Shown: in pieces, positions 53,988 through 61,732 of the stretch
Layout: every line of letters starts with the position of its first letter
How positions within the stretch are numbered: position 1 is the stretch's first letter
DNA from: Aridibacter sp965216195
GTDB lineage: Bacteria; Acidobacteriota; Blastocatellia; Pyrinomonadales; Pyrinomonadaceae
Assembly: GCA_965216195.1 (NCBI GenBank)
Contig: OZ244151.1
Location: forward strand, 186,001-250,000
Length of the DNA: 64,000 nt
Reading direction: 5' to 3'
Position numbers and translations under genes: made by a program
The notes under the pieces: generated by a model
Seen by the model: only the letters and a program-made list of their open reading frames with translations
Databases searched by the model: none
Told to the model about the DNA's origin: nothing

Positions 53988-54422
53988 ATGACTTTTAGAC
54001 CGGTAGCTAGAAATTCAAACCTGCTAATACAAAAACTGGATGGCGAGATAGTGGTTTTCGACTTAAAGACAAATCATGCGCTCTATCTCAATGAAACGTC
54101 GGCAATTATATGGAATTTATGTGATGGGAAAAAAGACGTTTCGGATATAAGAAAAATACTTAGAGAAGACTTTAATACGAGAGTTTCAGACGATTTCATT
54201 CTGTTTTCTATATATCAATTGAGGAAAGACGAACTGCTTTCCAAAGACGATGAAATCGACCGATATCTAAAAAAGTTTTGGGGAAGAAGGGCAATTAGAA
54301 AGATTGGACAAAAAGGAAATTGGATGGTTTTGCCGAACATTACATCCGTTACCGCCCCAACCGCGATTGCAGCTTCTTGTCTGGCAGTACCACCGGTGCT
54401 CGGTGCCCAAAAAACTGCCTAG
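53988..54422 (+). CDS. PqqD-domain protein with an RR-type hydrophobic tail (paralogue 1)
   Basis: This 144-residue protein begins MTFRPVARNSNLLIQKLDGE and aligns from its first residue with the protein at 54599. The N-terminal 85 residues are a PqqD-like winged helix, the fold used as RiPP recognition element (VVFDLKTNHALYLNETSAII, WNLCDG). Then GRRAIRKIG leads into a hydrophobic segment and SVTAPTAIAASCLAVPPVLG, which is a twin-arginine-like export segment in mid-protein. The tail stops soon after. A GGGGA lies 5 bp before this ATG, and the TTG at 53976 is less likely. No partner RiPP enzyme is in the window. Confidence 0.78.
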   Translation: MTFRPVARNSNLLIQKLDGEIVVFDLKTNHALYLNETSAIIWNLCDGKKDVSDIRKILREDFNTRVSDDFILFSIYQLRKDELLSKDDEIDRYLKKFWGRRAIRKIGQKGNWMVLPNITSVTAPTAIAASCLAVPPVLGAQKTA

Positions 54423-54431
54423 ATTTTTTAA

Positions 54432-54472
54432 GTTTGGCGCCCCGATTCGATATCGGATTAGGAGCGCCAAAC
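54432..54472 (+). other. Strong intercistronic hairpin between the two PqqD genes
   Basis: The outer arms GTTTGGCGC (54432-54440) and GCGCCAAAC (54464-54472) pair over 9 bp, with a second inner stem around CCGAT/ATCGG. No T-run follows, so it is more likely an mRNA-processing or partial-attenuation element than a full terminator. Confidence 0.5.
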
Positions 54473-54598
54473 GGATTGACAAATTGCACTTAGGACTTGC
54501 GAAATTCAGGAGGTCGCGCCTTTGGTGCAGAAAAAGTGGAGTTGCGATATAGGCAAATCCACAAGCCTTACAAAACGGCTTTTTAATGGGAGGAAATT

Positions 54599-55216
54599 AT
54601 GGAATACAGACCAATAGCACGAAGCTCAGATTTAGTAGTGCAGGAAGTCGGTGAAGAGACTTTGGTTTATGACCTAAAAACCAATAAAGCAAAGTGTCTT
54701 AACGAAACCTCTGCAATGATCTGGAAACTCTGTGACGGAACACGGAGTGCCGTCGAGATCACTATGGCGCTTAGCGCTGAGCTTAAAACAAAGGTTGAGC
54801 AGGAACTTATTTTAGTTGCTCTCGATCAGCTTCAGAAAGAAGAGCTCTTAAAAAGCGAAAATGATGTTGTATTTGCGCTCGAAGGTACTTCAAGACGCGA
54901 GCTAATTAAAAAGGTAGGGTTTGCGGCGGTCGTTGCATTGCCAGTTGTAAGTTCGGTAGTTGCGCCAGCAGCAGCTCAGACGGGTTCGATTCCGACGGTT
55001 TGCAACGGGCTCGATCCGCGCGAATGTGAATGCGGTAGCGGGCCTAATAACGGTGTCCAAAACTGTCTAATACTCGTACCGATGTCAACACCTGACGATT
55101 GGGTTTGCGTTAGCACCAATTCAACCCATGCAAATCCGCCGGGATGCGGAACTGGAATGAATCCTCCGTGTGGTTGTGCAACCGGGCTCAGTAAATGCTG
55201 TTTTCCGAACGTATAA
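54599..55216 (+). CDS. PqqD-domain protein with mid-protein Tat-like segment and ten-Cys tail (paralogue 2)
   Basis: This 205-residue protein has three parts. Residues 1-90 are a PqqD-like domain (MEYRPIARSSDLVVQEVGEE, LNETSAMIWKLCDG). Residues 97-127 read TSRRELIKKVGFAAVVALP and end in PAAAQTG, a twin-arginine-type signal with an AxA-like cleavage site, located inside the protein. Residues 130-205 hold ten cysteines (135, 143, 145, 156, 170, 183, 191, 193, 200, 201) in a Gly/Pro/Asn-rich tail. A plausible model is a leader domain that is cut off, releasing a disulfide-rich exported peptide. GGGAGG precedes the ATG. This is inference, and no family function is known to me. Confidence 0.8.
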   Translation: MEYRPIARSSDLVVQEVGEETLVYDLKTNKAKCLNETSAMIWKLCDGTRSAVEITMALSAELKTKVEQELILVALDQLQKEELLKSENDVVFALEGTSRRELIKKVGFAAVVALPVVSSVVAPAAAQTGSIPTVCNGLDPRECECGSGPNNGVQNCLILVPMSTPDDWVCVSTNSTHANPPGCGTGMNPPCGCATGLSKCCFPNV

Positions 55217-55265
55217 GATGGATCTACAGCGTCGACACCTATAAGGAAGGGAGAGGAGTTTTACA

Positions 55266-55460
55266 ATGAACATTGAAACATTACTACCTATCGCATTGCC
55301 AATTATTGGCGGATTTATTGCCTACACCATCGGCTTCGGATTTGGAAGGCGCTCAGCCTATAAAGACGTAGCTATGAATATCGGGAAACCGCGAGACGTG
55401 AGTATTTCGGAAAGACCGATTGTAAGCAAAGGGCTCGTTACAACTCAATTGATTAAGTAG
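55266..55460 (+). CDS. Small single-helix membrane protein in the PqqD/FecR locus
   Basis: This 64-residue protein has one N-terminal membrane helix (LLPIALPIIGGFIAYTIGFG) with a GRR motif after it and a polar tail. The ATG is preceded by GGAGAGGAG, so translation is likely. It lies 49 bp after paralogue 2 and 111 bp before the FecR-like gene, all on the same strand. No family is recognised. Confidence 0.65.
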   Translation: MNIETLLPIALPIIGGFIAYTIGFGFGRRSAYKDVAMNIGKPRDVSISERPIVSKGLVTTQLIK

Positions 55461-55571
55461 GTCTTACTTTGAAGATAACGTTGCTAAGGCTATCGGCCTG
55501 GCCGCACGTCTTCTACCCCCGAACTACTTTGATCAAAGGTTTTTATTCAGGAAAAAGATTAGGAGGAAATA

Positions 55572-56297
55572 ATGCTCAGAAATATACACAAATTCTTCAC
55601 GTCGATCGCGATGCTCGCCGTGATCTGCGTATCGTCAAACATCGTCTTAGCTCAAACGAATCTGGCCGAGATTACCGTCACGGGAAGCGTTACGGTAAAC
55701 GGCAACAAGGCGGTTTCTGCATCGACAATAACGTCGGGAAGCAGGATCGTGACCGGCGCTGATTCGAGGGCTATCGTAAATCTTGGCACAAGGGGAAAAC
55801 TCGAAGTCTTTCCAAGCAGTGCGGCAACACTTAAGTTTACGGATTACAACTTTGTAATCTTGCTTCATGACGGAAAAGTTCGGGTTATGAACACGGCTGG
55901 AACAGGAGCCACCGTGACAACTCCGAGTGCAACCGTTGTAGCAGATACGGGGCGCGCAAACAGCTTCATTGTAAGTCTGGGTTGCGGCGATGAAGACGAA
56001 AAGTGCCGCGAGACATTTGTCGAGACCTTTGAAGGCTTCGTTACGATGACGACAAACAATGACCAGACTCTAAAGCAGATTCCAGCGGGTACGAGAGCGT
56101 CATCCGGAGATTCCTGTAGTAAAGCTTGTTTGAAACCAGCTTTATTGCCAGTAGCTACTTCAGGTGCAGGCATCCCTCTCATTGCGTTGCTGCTTGGCGG
56201 TATCGGAGCCGGTGTAATAACCGCAATTTTAGTCGGCGGCGGCGGTCCTGATCCGGGCCCACAGCCTCCGACGGTAGTCGTTAGTCCAAACTCCTGA
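55572..56297 (+). CDS. FecR-like exported protein with C-terminal membrane helix
   Basis: This 241-residue protein has a signal peptide (FFTSIAMLAVICVSSNIVLA), a FecR-type beta domain (VTGSVTVNGNKAVSASTITS, then VVADTGRANSFIVSLG) and a C-terminal helix (IPLIALLLGGIGAGVITAIL). Cysteines occur in SLGCGDEDEKCRETFVETFE and as a CxxxC pair (SCSKACL) just before the helix. The same pattern recurs in the frameshifted paralogue at 58361-59090. An AGGAGGAAAT site precedes the ATG. FecR domains usually sense or bind at the cell surface, but no sigma/TonB partner is beside it. Confidence 0.8.
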   Translation: MLRNIHKFFTSIAMLAVICVSSNIVLAQTNLAEITVTGSVTVNGNKAVSASTITSGSRIVTGADSRAIVNLGTRGKLEVFPSSAATLKFTDYNFVILLHDGKVRVMNTAGTGATVTTPSATVVADTGRANSFIVSLGCGDEDEKCRETFVETFEGFVTMTTNNDQTLKQIPAGTRASSGDSCSKACLKPALLPVATSGAGIPLIALLLGGIGAGVITAILVGGGGPDPGPQPPTVVVSPNS

Positions 56298-56308
56298 GGT
56301 GAAAACCG

Positions 56309-56372
56309 CAATTTAATCTGACAATCTGAGCTGATTGGGCTAATGCCCGGTTAGTCAGATTAAATTGTTTTT
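56309..56372 (+). terminator. Rho-independent terminator after the FecR-like gene
   Basis: The arms CAATTTAATCTGAC (56309-56322) and GTCAGATTAAATTG (56354-56367) form a perfect 14-bp stem with a nested GGGC/GCCC hairpin in the loop and a following TTTTT. It separates this gene from the convergent metalloprotease-like gene. Confidence 0.8.
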
Positions 56373-56375
56373 GGG

Positions 56376-58181
56376 CTACTTTCTTTCTTTATAATTTGAA
56401 TATGTTGCAGCATATCGGAAAGGCCTGGCCTTTCCTTTTTTGTTTGCGACGGCGATTGTATTTACCGAATGTGTAACCCATAAGCCGCTCTCGAGTCGTT
56501 TTCGAGTGGCGGTTGTGTTGTAGCTGGCGATCGTCTTGTGCGAACGATTACCCGTTGTACTTCTTTCCGGAAAACTGCTTCCCCAAAACTTAATAATCTG
56601 AGCGTCATCGACAGATACGAAAATTGTTCCGAAAAATACTCTAAACGGCTTGATATGCGGGTATTTCGTTGCGATCTTGTTAAATTTTGCTCGAGCGGGT
56701 TTGTAAACCGTATAACGCGCGACCGCCGTGCCGTTTAATTTTGTGAAATAATCGAATTTTATCGGCATTTCAGCAAGATATGGTGCGGACCAGAAAGTTT
56801 CGCTCGCATCGGTATCAATCGCTTTTGCGTCGATCAAACAAGAGGGGTATTTTAATTTTGGACGCCTCAAGATCTGTTTGATCTTTTCGTTTTCGAAAGC
56901 TGCCTTTCCGCTAACTTCTCTTAAAACAGAACGGGTTCGGGATATCGACTCCGTCACTTTTTGCTTCTTCCAACACTGGAGTTTGAACGCCTCGTCGTAT
57001 GAGAATTTGTTGGACTTATAATAGAGAAATCTCTCGTTTTGTGCCGCTGCGGCGAGGATCTCATCGGATTTCGTCTTATCCTTTGCCTTTACGGGCGTAA
57101 ATGGAACAAATAGCTTTTTAGGCTCGATTTTTGTTTTTGAAAGGTTGGTTTTAACCCTCTCGGGAAGTCGTCCCTCCGCAATCTTTTCCTTTTTGGCAGG
57201 TTTTACTTTTGCCATCAAGCCTTCAACCTTTTTGGGCTTTGGGTTAACAATTTTCTCGGCAGGTTTTTCGGCGGGGCTTGTCTTAGCGCTATTTAAAGCC
57301 TTATTTCTTTCATTTCGTAGCGACGCCCGGGAAGCCTGCTGATCTCTACGTCTTCTTGAAGCAAAACTAATTAAGTATCTGTTTGGACGTCTCAGACGAT
57401 CTTTGTAGAAGCGGTTTCCAGCCATAAATTTTACGACCGTTTGCTCCATCTTCGACTTAATTTTTGCCGGCGAATGCATCGCCCATGAATCCTTCCAGAC
57501 TTTTGGTAGTCTCTTGAATTTTTCGCGGGCTTTGGTTTCTCGTGCGATTTTGCCCATTAGCAAAAACCCACGTTTTTCTATTTCCGCTTCCGGAAGCGCA
57601 GAACCAGTTTGATATAAACGATAAAAATCGTATATATGCTGAAGCTCGTGCATCGCGAGAAGGAATACAATCTTATTTTTTGCGCTTTTCTTTCTTAAAT
57701 AGATACTCGCTGAAAATCCATAACCGCCCTGGCCGCGTGTAAAGGGTTCTGAAGCAAGGAGAACCCTCCTGGAAATGCCCTTCCGCATTGGTCGAAGCTT
57801 TACATTTTCAAAAAGGAAAACCTCCCAAATTTTTTGCAGCTCATCGCGCAACTCAGGAGACCAATTCGTGCTGTTTAGTTCGTTAGAAACTTTCTGGAAA
57901 ACTTGGCAAAAGCTAATCCTTTGTTTTGCCGGCATTCTGTGGGCGAATCGCGCCGGATCGAGATTTGATATATCGCAGCCGTTTTCAAACCGCTTTATTA
58001 CCGGGTTTGAAAAGCGCTTAAATGCAGGTTTGGCAGTGGGGAGTACCGAGCGCACATCGAGCGTGGACGAAAAATCTGTAAATGAATTAGCGCCCGCAGG
58101 GTTTTGTCCTGCAATTGGTAAAACTATAAGGAAAGAAAACAGACCTATTATAAAGAGCGACGTTGCCCGCGAAAACTTCAT
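56376..58181 (-). CDS. Large exported protein with an HELQH zinc-protease motif
   Basis: This 601-residue protein has a signal peptide (SLFIIGLFSFLIVLPIAG). Residues 170-210 read IVFLLAMHELQHIYDFYRLY followed by an acidic helix (E200). H178-E179-x-x-H182 with a Glu about 18 residues later is a zincin metalloprotease site. A long basic Lys/Ala/Pro linker follows (about 270-390). A C-terminal domain of about 200 residues contains the RYTVYKPARAKFNK and RVFFGTIFVSVDDAQIIKFW segments. No named family was recognised. It could process surface or Cys-rich peptides encoded next to it, as an inference from position. Confidence 0.72.
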   Translation of the reverse strand: MKFSRATSLFIIGLFSFLIVLPIAGQNPAGANSFTDFSSTLDVRSVLPTAKPAFKRFSNPVIKRFENGCDISNLDPARFAHRMPAKQRISFCQVFQKVSNELNSTNWSPELRDELQKIWEVFLFENVKLRPMRKGISRRVLLASEPFTRGQGGYGFSASIYLRKKSAKNKIVFLLAMHELQHIYDFYRLYQTGSALPEAEIEKRGFLLMGKIARETKAREKFKRLPKVWKDSWAMHSPAKIKSKMEQTVVKFMAGNRFYKDRLRRPNRYLISFASRRRRDQQASRASLRNERNKALNSAKTSPAEKPAEKIVNPKPKKVEGLMAKVKPAKKEKIAEGRLPERVKTNLSKTKIEPKKLFVPFTPVKAKDKTKSDEILAAAAQNERFLYYKSNKFSYDEAFKLQCWKKQKVTESISRTRSVLREVSGKAAFENEKIKQILRRPKLKYPSCLIDAKAIDTDASETFWSAPYLAEMPIKFDYFTKLNGTAVARYTVYKPARAKFNKIATKYPHIKPFRVFFGTIFVSVDDAQIIKFWGSSFPERSTTGNRSHKTIASYNTTATRKRLESGLWVTHSVNTIAVANKKGKARPFRYAATYSNYKERK

Positions 58182-58303
58182 TAAAACCTCACTTCGGCAA
58201 TCGAGGAATCTACTTGAGACTTTCGATTTTGATCGTCCGCATCGCTACGGAGTCACCTTTATCGGCTAAGATTTCGGGAGACACTTATCCCCCCTAACTT
58301 AAA

Positions 58304-58333
58304 AGTATAACGTTAAACAATGTTGATCGTCAA
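58304..58333 (-). promoter_or_regulatory. Sigma-70-type promoter of the HELQH-protein gene
   Basis: Read on the minus strand, TTGACG (58328-58333) and TATACT (58304-58309) each match consensus at five of six bases with an 18-bp spacer. A GTTTAACG word sits in the spacer and recurs twice near 59211-59226, upstream of the frameshifted FecR gene, so a shared operator is possible. The leader would be about 115 bp. Confidence 0.55.
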
Positions 58334-58360
58334 TGAAATTGTTTAGCTACAACGCCTTTT

Positions 58361-59090
58361 TTATGCAAAAGGGCTGACGGTGGGAGTCTTTCCATTCGAT
58401 GTCTGTTCGTCCCCAGCAAGGATAGCTCCTACCGCTATGGCTCCCACAGCGCCGAGAATCAGTCCGAATAACCCAGAACGTCCCAAACCTCCTCCTGAGC
58501 CGTGAGACGAGCTAAGAACGCCCATATCCCGACACTGTGTTTTACACGGGTCGAGCACGGTCGTACTGTTGTTCTCAACACCGGCGGTAATCGTTTTGCG
58601 CGTTTTATCCAGGTTTGTGATTACATCTAGAGATCCGTCAAAGGTTTCGACAATAGTAGCTCCACATTCCTCACTGTCTTCACAGCCGAGCCTAACGGAA
58701 AAACTTTTTGAACCCACATCGTCGCCAACAATCGTTGCGTTTCGAGTAGTGACCGTAGGTTTCACGCCTTCAAAAGGTCATGATTTTCACCGAGCCACGC
58801 GATAGCATTACGACAAAGCTGTTTTCCGAAAACTTAAACGTTAACTCAGTTTTTTGTAAAAGCTGAATTTTTCCTTTTCCGGGAACATTTATTATGGCTT
58901 CTGAGTCCGATGCCGTTTCAATCCTGCCGCCTGAGGCAAAAGTGGAAGAGGAATTCACTCTTTCGCCATCAACTTTAACTGTTCCGCTAACTGTCAATTC
59001 GGCTAAGCCATCGGCATTTGCAGCGACAATCGCAGGATAAAGGCAGACCAAGACGCAAGTTAACAATAACGCTATATATTTCTCTTTCAT
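58361..59090 (-). pseudogene. FecR-like exported protein, split by a +1 frameshift
   Basis: Two adjacent frames together make a paralogue of the FecR-like protein at 55572. The first (from 59090) has a signal peptide and half of the FecR domain, and stops at ATG-ACC-TTT-TGA. Skipping one T continues with GAAGGCGTGAAACC and a frame encoding VTTRNATIVGDDVGSKSFSV, RLGCEDSEECGATIVETFDG, a CxxxC pair (DPCKTQC) and a C-terminal glycine-rich helix, ending at 58361. Joined length is about 242 residues, equal to the paralogue. TTT-TGA could in principle shift forward like the prfB site. Simple mutation or sequencing error is as likely. Confidence 0.75.
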
Positions 59091-59173
59091 TATTTCTTTT
59101 TGGTAGGAGGATAGCTGGATGGTGTTGGGCGGTTAGATGTAAGGAAGGAGTAGTAGCTTGAGGTTGATATAAG

Positions 59174-59198
59174 AGGTGTGGCGTGGGAGCCCACACCT
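59174..59198 (-). promoter_or_regulatory. Palindrome upstream of the frameshifted FecR gene
   Basis: The arms AGGTGTGG (59174-59181) and CCACACCT (59191-59198) pair around a 9-base loop. Just upstream on the minus strand are two GTTTAACG words about 10 bp apart and a weak promoter (TTGTGT, 17 bp, TACACT). It may be an operator or leader hairpin. Confidence 0.35.
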
Positions 59199-59256
59199 AT
59201 ACAAGTGTAGCGTTAAACTACGTTAAACACAACTAAAATATCCTGGCGTTGGTTTT

Positions 59257-60726
59257 TTAGTTTGACGAAAGTGCTTTTATTTTTTCCAATAAGTTGTTTA
59301 AGTCAATTTCGTTAATGTCGGCAATATCCGAACATATATCCATTAGCAGGGCGTTCTGCGCATTACCGCGTTTCATGGCTTCCGAATATGGAATCTCTTC
59401 GCGGAAAGTGACAAGCGAATACTTTGAGAAATAGTCGGGAAAAGTTTGTTCGAGTTTCATTTCGAGTTCGCGTTTGCGAACGAAGATTGGGTCGGTTACG
59501 TGGTCCCTCATCTCGTAAAAGTTTTCAACGGCCATGTCCGCAATCGCATCCGTGTTTTCCTTGCGCGCTTTTCCATACTCCTCAAAGACCGTTTCCCAAT
59601 CAGTGTCGTGCTTATCGATTAACTCATTTAAGACACGACAATCCTCAAACGAGCAGTTCATTCCCTGGCCGTAGAAGGGAACAACGGCGTGTGCAGAATC
59701 TCCTAATAGAAGCGACTTGCCGCCGACGTTCCACGGGTAACACTTAATCGTTCCGAGATTTCCAGTTGGGTTAGTAAAGAATTCCGCCTCGAGCCTTGGC
59801 ATAAGCGGAATCGCGTCAGGGAAGTTGTCCTCGAAAAAAGCCATCAGTGATTTTGCTGCGGCTCTCCGCTGATTTGCCTGGCCGCTTTCCTCATCTATGT
59901 CCATCTGCGTCGATCCGTGGCGAACATAGCTTCCTTCTTCAATCGTCTCAAAACTATCTTTCCCCTCAAACGCCAGAAACAGCGTGCAGGTGTAGCTCCC
60001 GTCAAAATTTGGCAGGGCGATCATCATAAACTGATTTCGCGCCCATATATGGAGCGCATTCTTTTTCATCAGAAACTCGCCCTCGGCCTCGTCGGAAAGT
60101 GCGGGAAGTTTGCCCTCAAACTCCGACTTCGGTGAAATGGAAAGTTCCTTGTAACCGTGTTTCTGAAACTTTTGCGAAAAATCAAAACGCTCTATGGCAG
60201 GCAACATGGCGTTTCGAATCGCCGAACCGCCGCCGTCTGTGCCTATCAAGGTGTCGCCTTTTACCTTATTCCTTTTACCAGTTTGGGTATTTTCAATCAG
60301 CGCTTCGCCCGTTTCGCAATCGAAATCAATGCACTTGTGGTTAAAGAAAAATCGGGATTCCGGATATTTATCCGCCTCGTTTATCAATGCGATGTTAAGG
60401 CCGCCGCGCGAAACGGAGTTTATGTATTCGCCCACGCGACCCGAGTAGGGAAGCATTTGTGTTGAACCGTTGACGGCGTGGATTAGACGCCCGTGCATCG
60501 GGACGGCTTCCTCGAGCATGTATTCATCCATTCCGACTTCTTTGAGCGCACGTATACCGCGATCGCTCAAGGCAAGGTTGATCGAACGCCCGGCGGACAT
60601 TTCCTCAAATCGCATATCTGAGCGAGATTCATAAACGTCAGTTTCAATTCCGCGTTTGGCGAAGTATGTTGAAAGAAGGGAACCTGCGAGTCCTGCTCCG
60701 ACGATGATTACTTTTTGGTTACTCAT
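59257..60726 (-). CDS. kmo: Kynurenine 3-monooxygenase
   Basis: This 489-residue FAD monooxygenase converts kynurenine to 3-hydroxykynurenine. Near the N-terminus are the FAD fingerprint VIIVGAGLAGSLLSTYFAKR and YESRSDMR, and the GRSINLALSDRG motif specific to KMO. Later come GTDGGGSAIR and LLGDSAHAVVPFYGQGMNCS with the second FAD-binding GD. Length is normal and the frame is intact. The region immediately upstream of the ATG is made of the repeat unit described at 60726, so the native leader seems to be lost. kynU, the next pathway enzyme, lies about 1 kb upstream. Confidence 0.95.
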   Translation of the reverse strand: MSNQKVIIVGAGLAGSLLSTYFAKRGIETDVYESRSDMRFEEMSAGRSINLALSDRGIRALKEVGMDEYMLEEAVPMHGRLIHAVNGSTQMLPYSGRVGEYINSVSRGGLNIALINEADKYPESRFFFNHKCIDFDCETGEALIENTQTGKRNKVKGDTLIGTDGGGSAIRNAMLPAIERFDFSQKFQKHGYKELSISPKSEFEGKLPALSDEAEGEFLMKKNALHIWARNQFMMIALPNFDGSYTCTLFLAFEGKDSFETIEEGSYVRHGSTQMDIDEESGQANQRRAAAKSLMAFFEDNFPDAIPLMPRLEAEFFTNPTGNLGTIKCYPWNVGGKSLLLGDSAHAVVPFYGQGMNCSFEDCRVLNELIDKHDTDWETVFEEYGKARKENTDAIADMAVENFYEMRDHVTDPIFVRKRELEMKLEQTFPDYFSKYSLVTFREEIPYSEAMKRGNAQNALLMDICSDIADINEIDLNNLLEKIKALSSN

Positions 60727-61370
60727 TTTATGCCCACGAAAAACACGAAATATACGAAATGAAGAGAAGACTCAGAAACAAAAGTAGTGGGTACTAATTA
60801 TTTTCCTTCTCAGTACTTCTTTCTCGACCCTTCGAAACTTCTTCCTATTACCAATTTCATTCTACTTTTCCCGGTTGCCGAGTGCAGCGCAAACGCGCTC
60901 AGCGCTATAGCGCTCACGTAGTTCAACTTATCTGGTAATTTTATGCCCACGAAAAACACGAAAAATACGAAATGAAGAGAAGAATCAGAAACAAAAAGTA
61001 ACGGGAACTAGTTCTTTTACGACTCAGTATTTCTTTCTCAACACTTCGAAACTTCTTCCTATTACCAATTTTCATTCTACATTTCACAGTTGCCGAATTC
61101 AGCTCAAAACGAGCTCAGCGCTATAGCAAATCACGTAGTTCAACTTATCTGGTAATTTTATGTCCACAAAAAACACGAAAAAATACGAAAGGAAGATGAG
61201 AATCGGAAACAAAAAATAAAAAGGACTATTTCCTATTCCAGCTCAGCATTTCTTCCTGCACTCTTCGATAGCTTTTCCTATTGCCAATTCTCTCATACTC
61301 AACTTCTCCCGGTTGGCCGAAATTTACAAGCAAGGCCAGTTCAAAACCAGTGGCGTTTAAGTAGTTCAGC
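60726..61370. repeat. Three tandem units of about 215 bp, containing decayed copies of the GxxExxY gene end
   Basis: Units start at 60726, 60939 and 61156 with TTTTATGCCCACGAAAAAC-type words, giving periods of 213 and 217 bp. The third unit runs into the 3' third of the intact GxxExxY gene. Units 1 and 2 hold damaged versions of the same coding end (minus strand, GNRKKFRRVEKEVL-like, matching IGNRKSYRRVQEEML) with stops. Unit 1 begins at the kmo start codon. Confidence 0.85.
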
Positions 61371-61731
61371 GATTGAGAACGGTGTTGATCATTCAAACCA
61401 TTTACGGCTTTTAGTTCGACGATTATCTTATCAAAACAAATAAAATCGGGTCTGAAATATGATTTCAAAAGTCGTCCCCGATATTCGAGTTGCGTCTGGG
61501 GCTGCGATACAAAGGGAACATCTCTATGTTCAAACTCGATCTCCAGGCATTCCTGGTAAATTTGCTCCGTGAATCCACATCCTTTGCTTTTGTAAACTTC
61601 AAAACAAGCTCCCATAATTTCATAACTTTCTTTCTGATAAATAATTTTTGACATGTGAGGTATCCATTTTTCTATCAATTTTAAGAGATAACTTCTTGAT
61701 TCTTTTTTCGCGGTTTTCGTGTTTTTCGTGG
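61156..61731 (-). mobile_element. Candidate GxxExxY element with terminal inverted repeats
   Basis: The GxxExxY gene is flanked on the left by a GCCCACGAAAAACACGAAAA-type sequence (61160s; intact in the unit 2 copy at 60943) and on the right by TTTTCGTGTTTTTCGTGGGC (61712-61731). These are inverted with respect to each other. It separates kmo from kynU. No transposase is encoded, so it would be mobilised by its nuclease or in trans, if at all. Confidence 0.55.
61226..61654 (-). CDS. GxxExxY protein, PD-(D/E)XK nuclease-like
   Basis: From ATG 61654 this is a 142-residue protein. The family motif is G27-x-x-E30-x-x-Y33 (GFTEQIY), and the nuclease core is D70 (RPDFIC) with E80-x-K82 (IVELKAV). 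This matches the PDDEXK_3/GxxExxY family, which occurs in many paralogous copies in Acidobacteriota, Verrucomicrobiota and Planctomycetota and whose role is not established. A TTG start eight codons upstream exists. It lies between kmo and kynU on the same strand and is bounded by inverted repeats. Confidence 0.88.
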   Translation of the reverse strand: MSKIIYQKESYEIMGACFEVYKSKGCGFTEQIYQECLEIEFEHRDVPFVSQPQTQLEYRGRLLKSYFRPDFICFDKIIVELKAVNGLNDQHRSQSLNYLNATGFELALLVNFGQPGEVEYERIGNRKSYRRVQEEMLSWNRK

Positions 61732-61732
61732 G

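Noticed and set aside
55572..59090. FecR/FecI/TonB iron-uptake signalling unit
   Set aside because: No sigma factor or TonB receptor is beside the FecR-like genes, and the membrane helix is at the wrong end for a classical FecR.
60726..61370. CRISPR-like array
   Set aside because: There are only three units of about 215 bp with internal homology over their whole length and no short repeat-spacer pattern. They are decayed gene copies.
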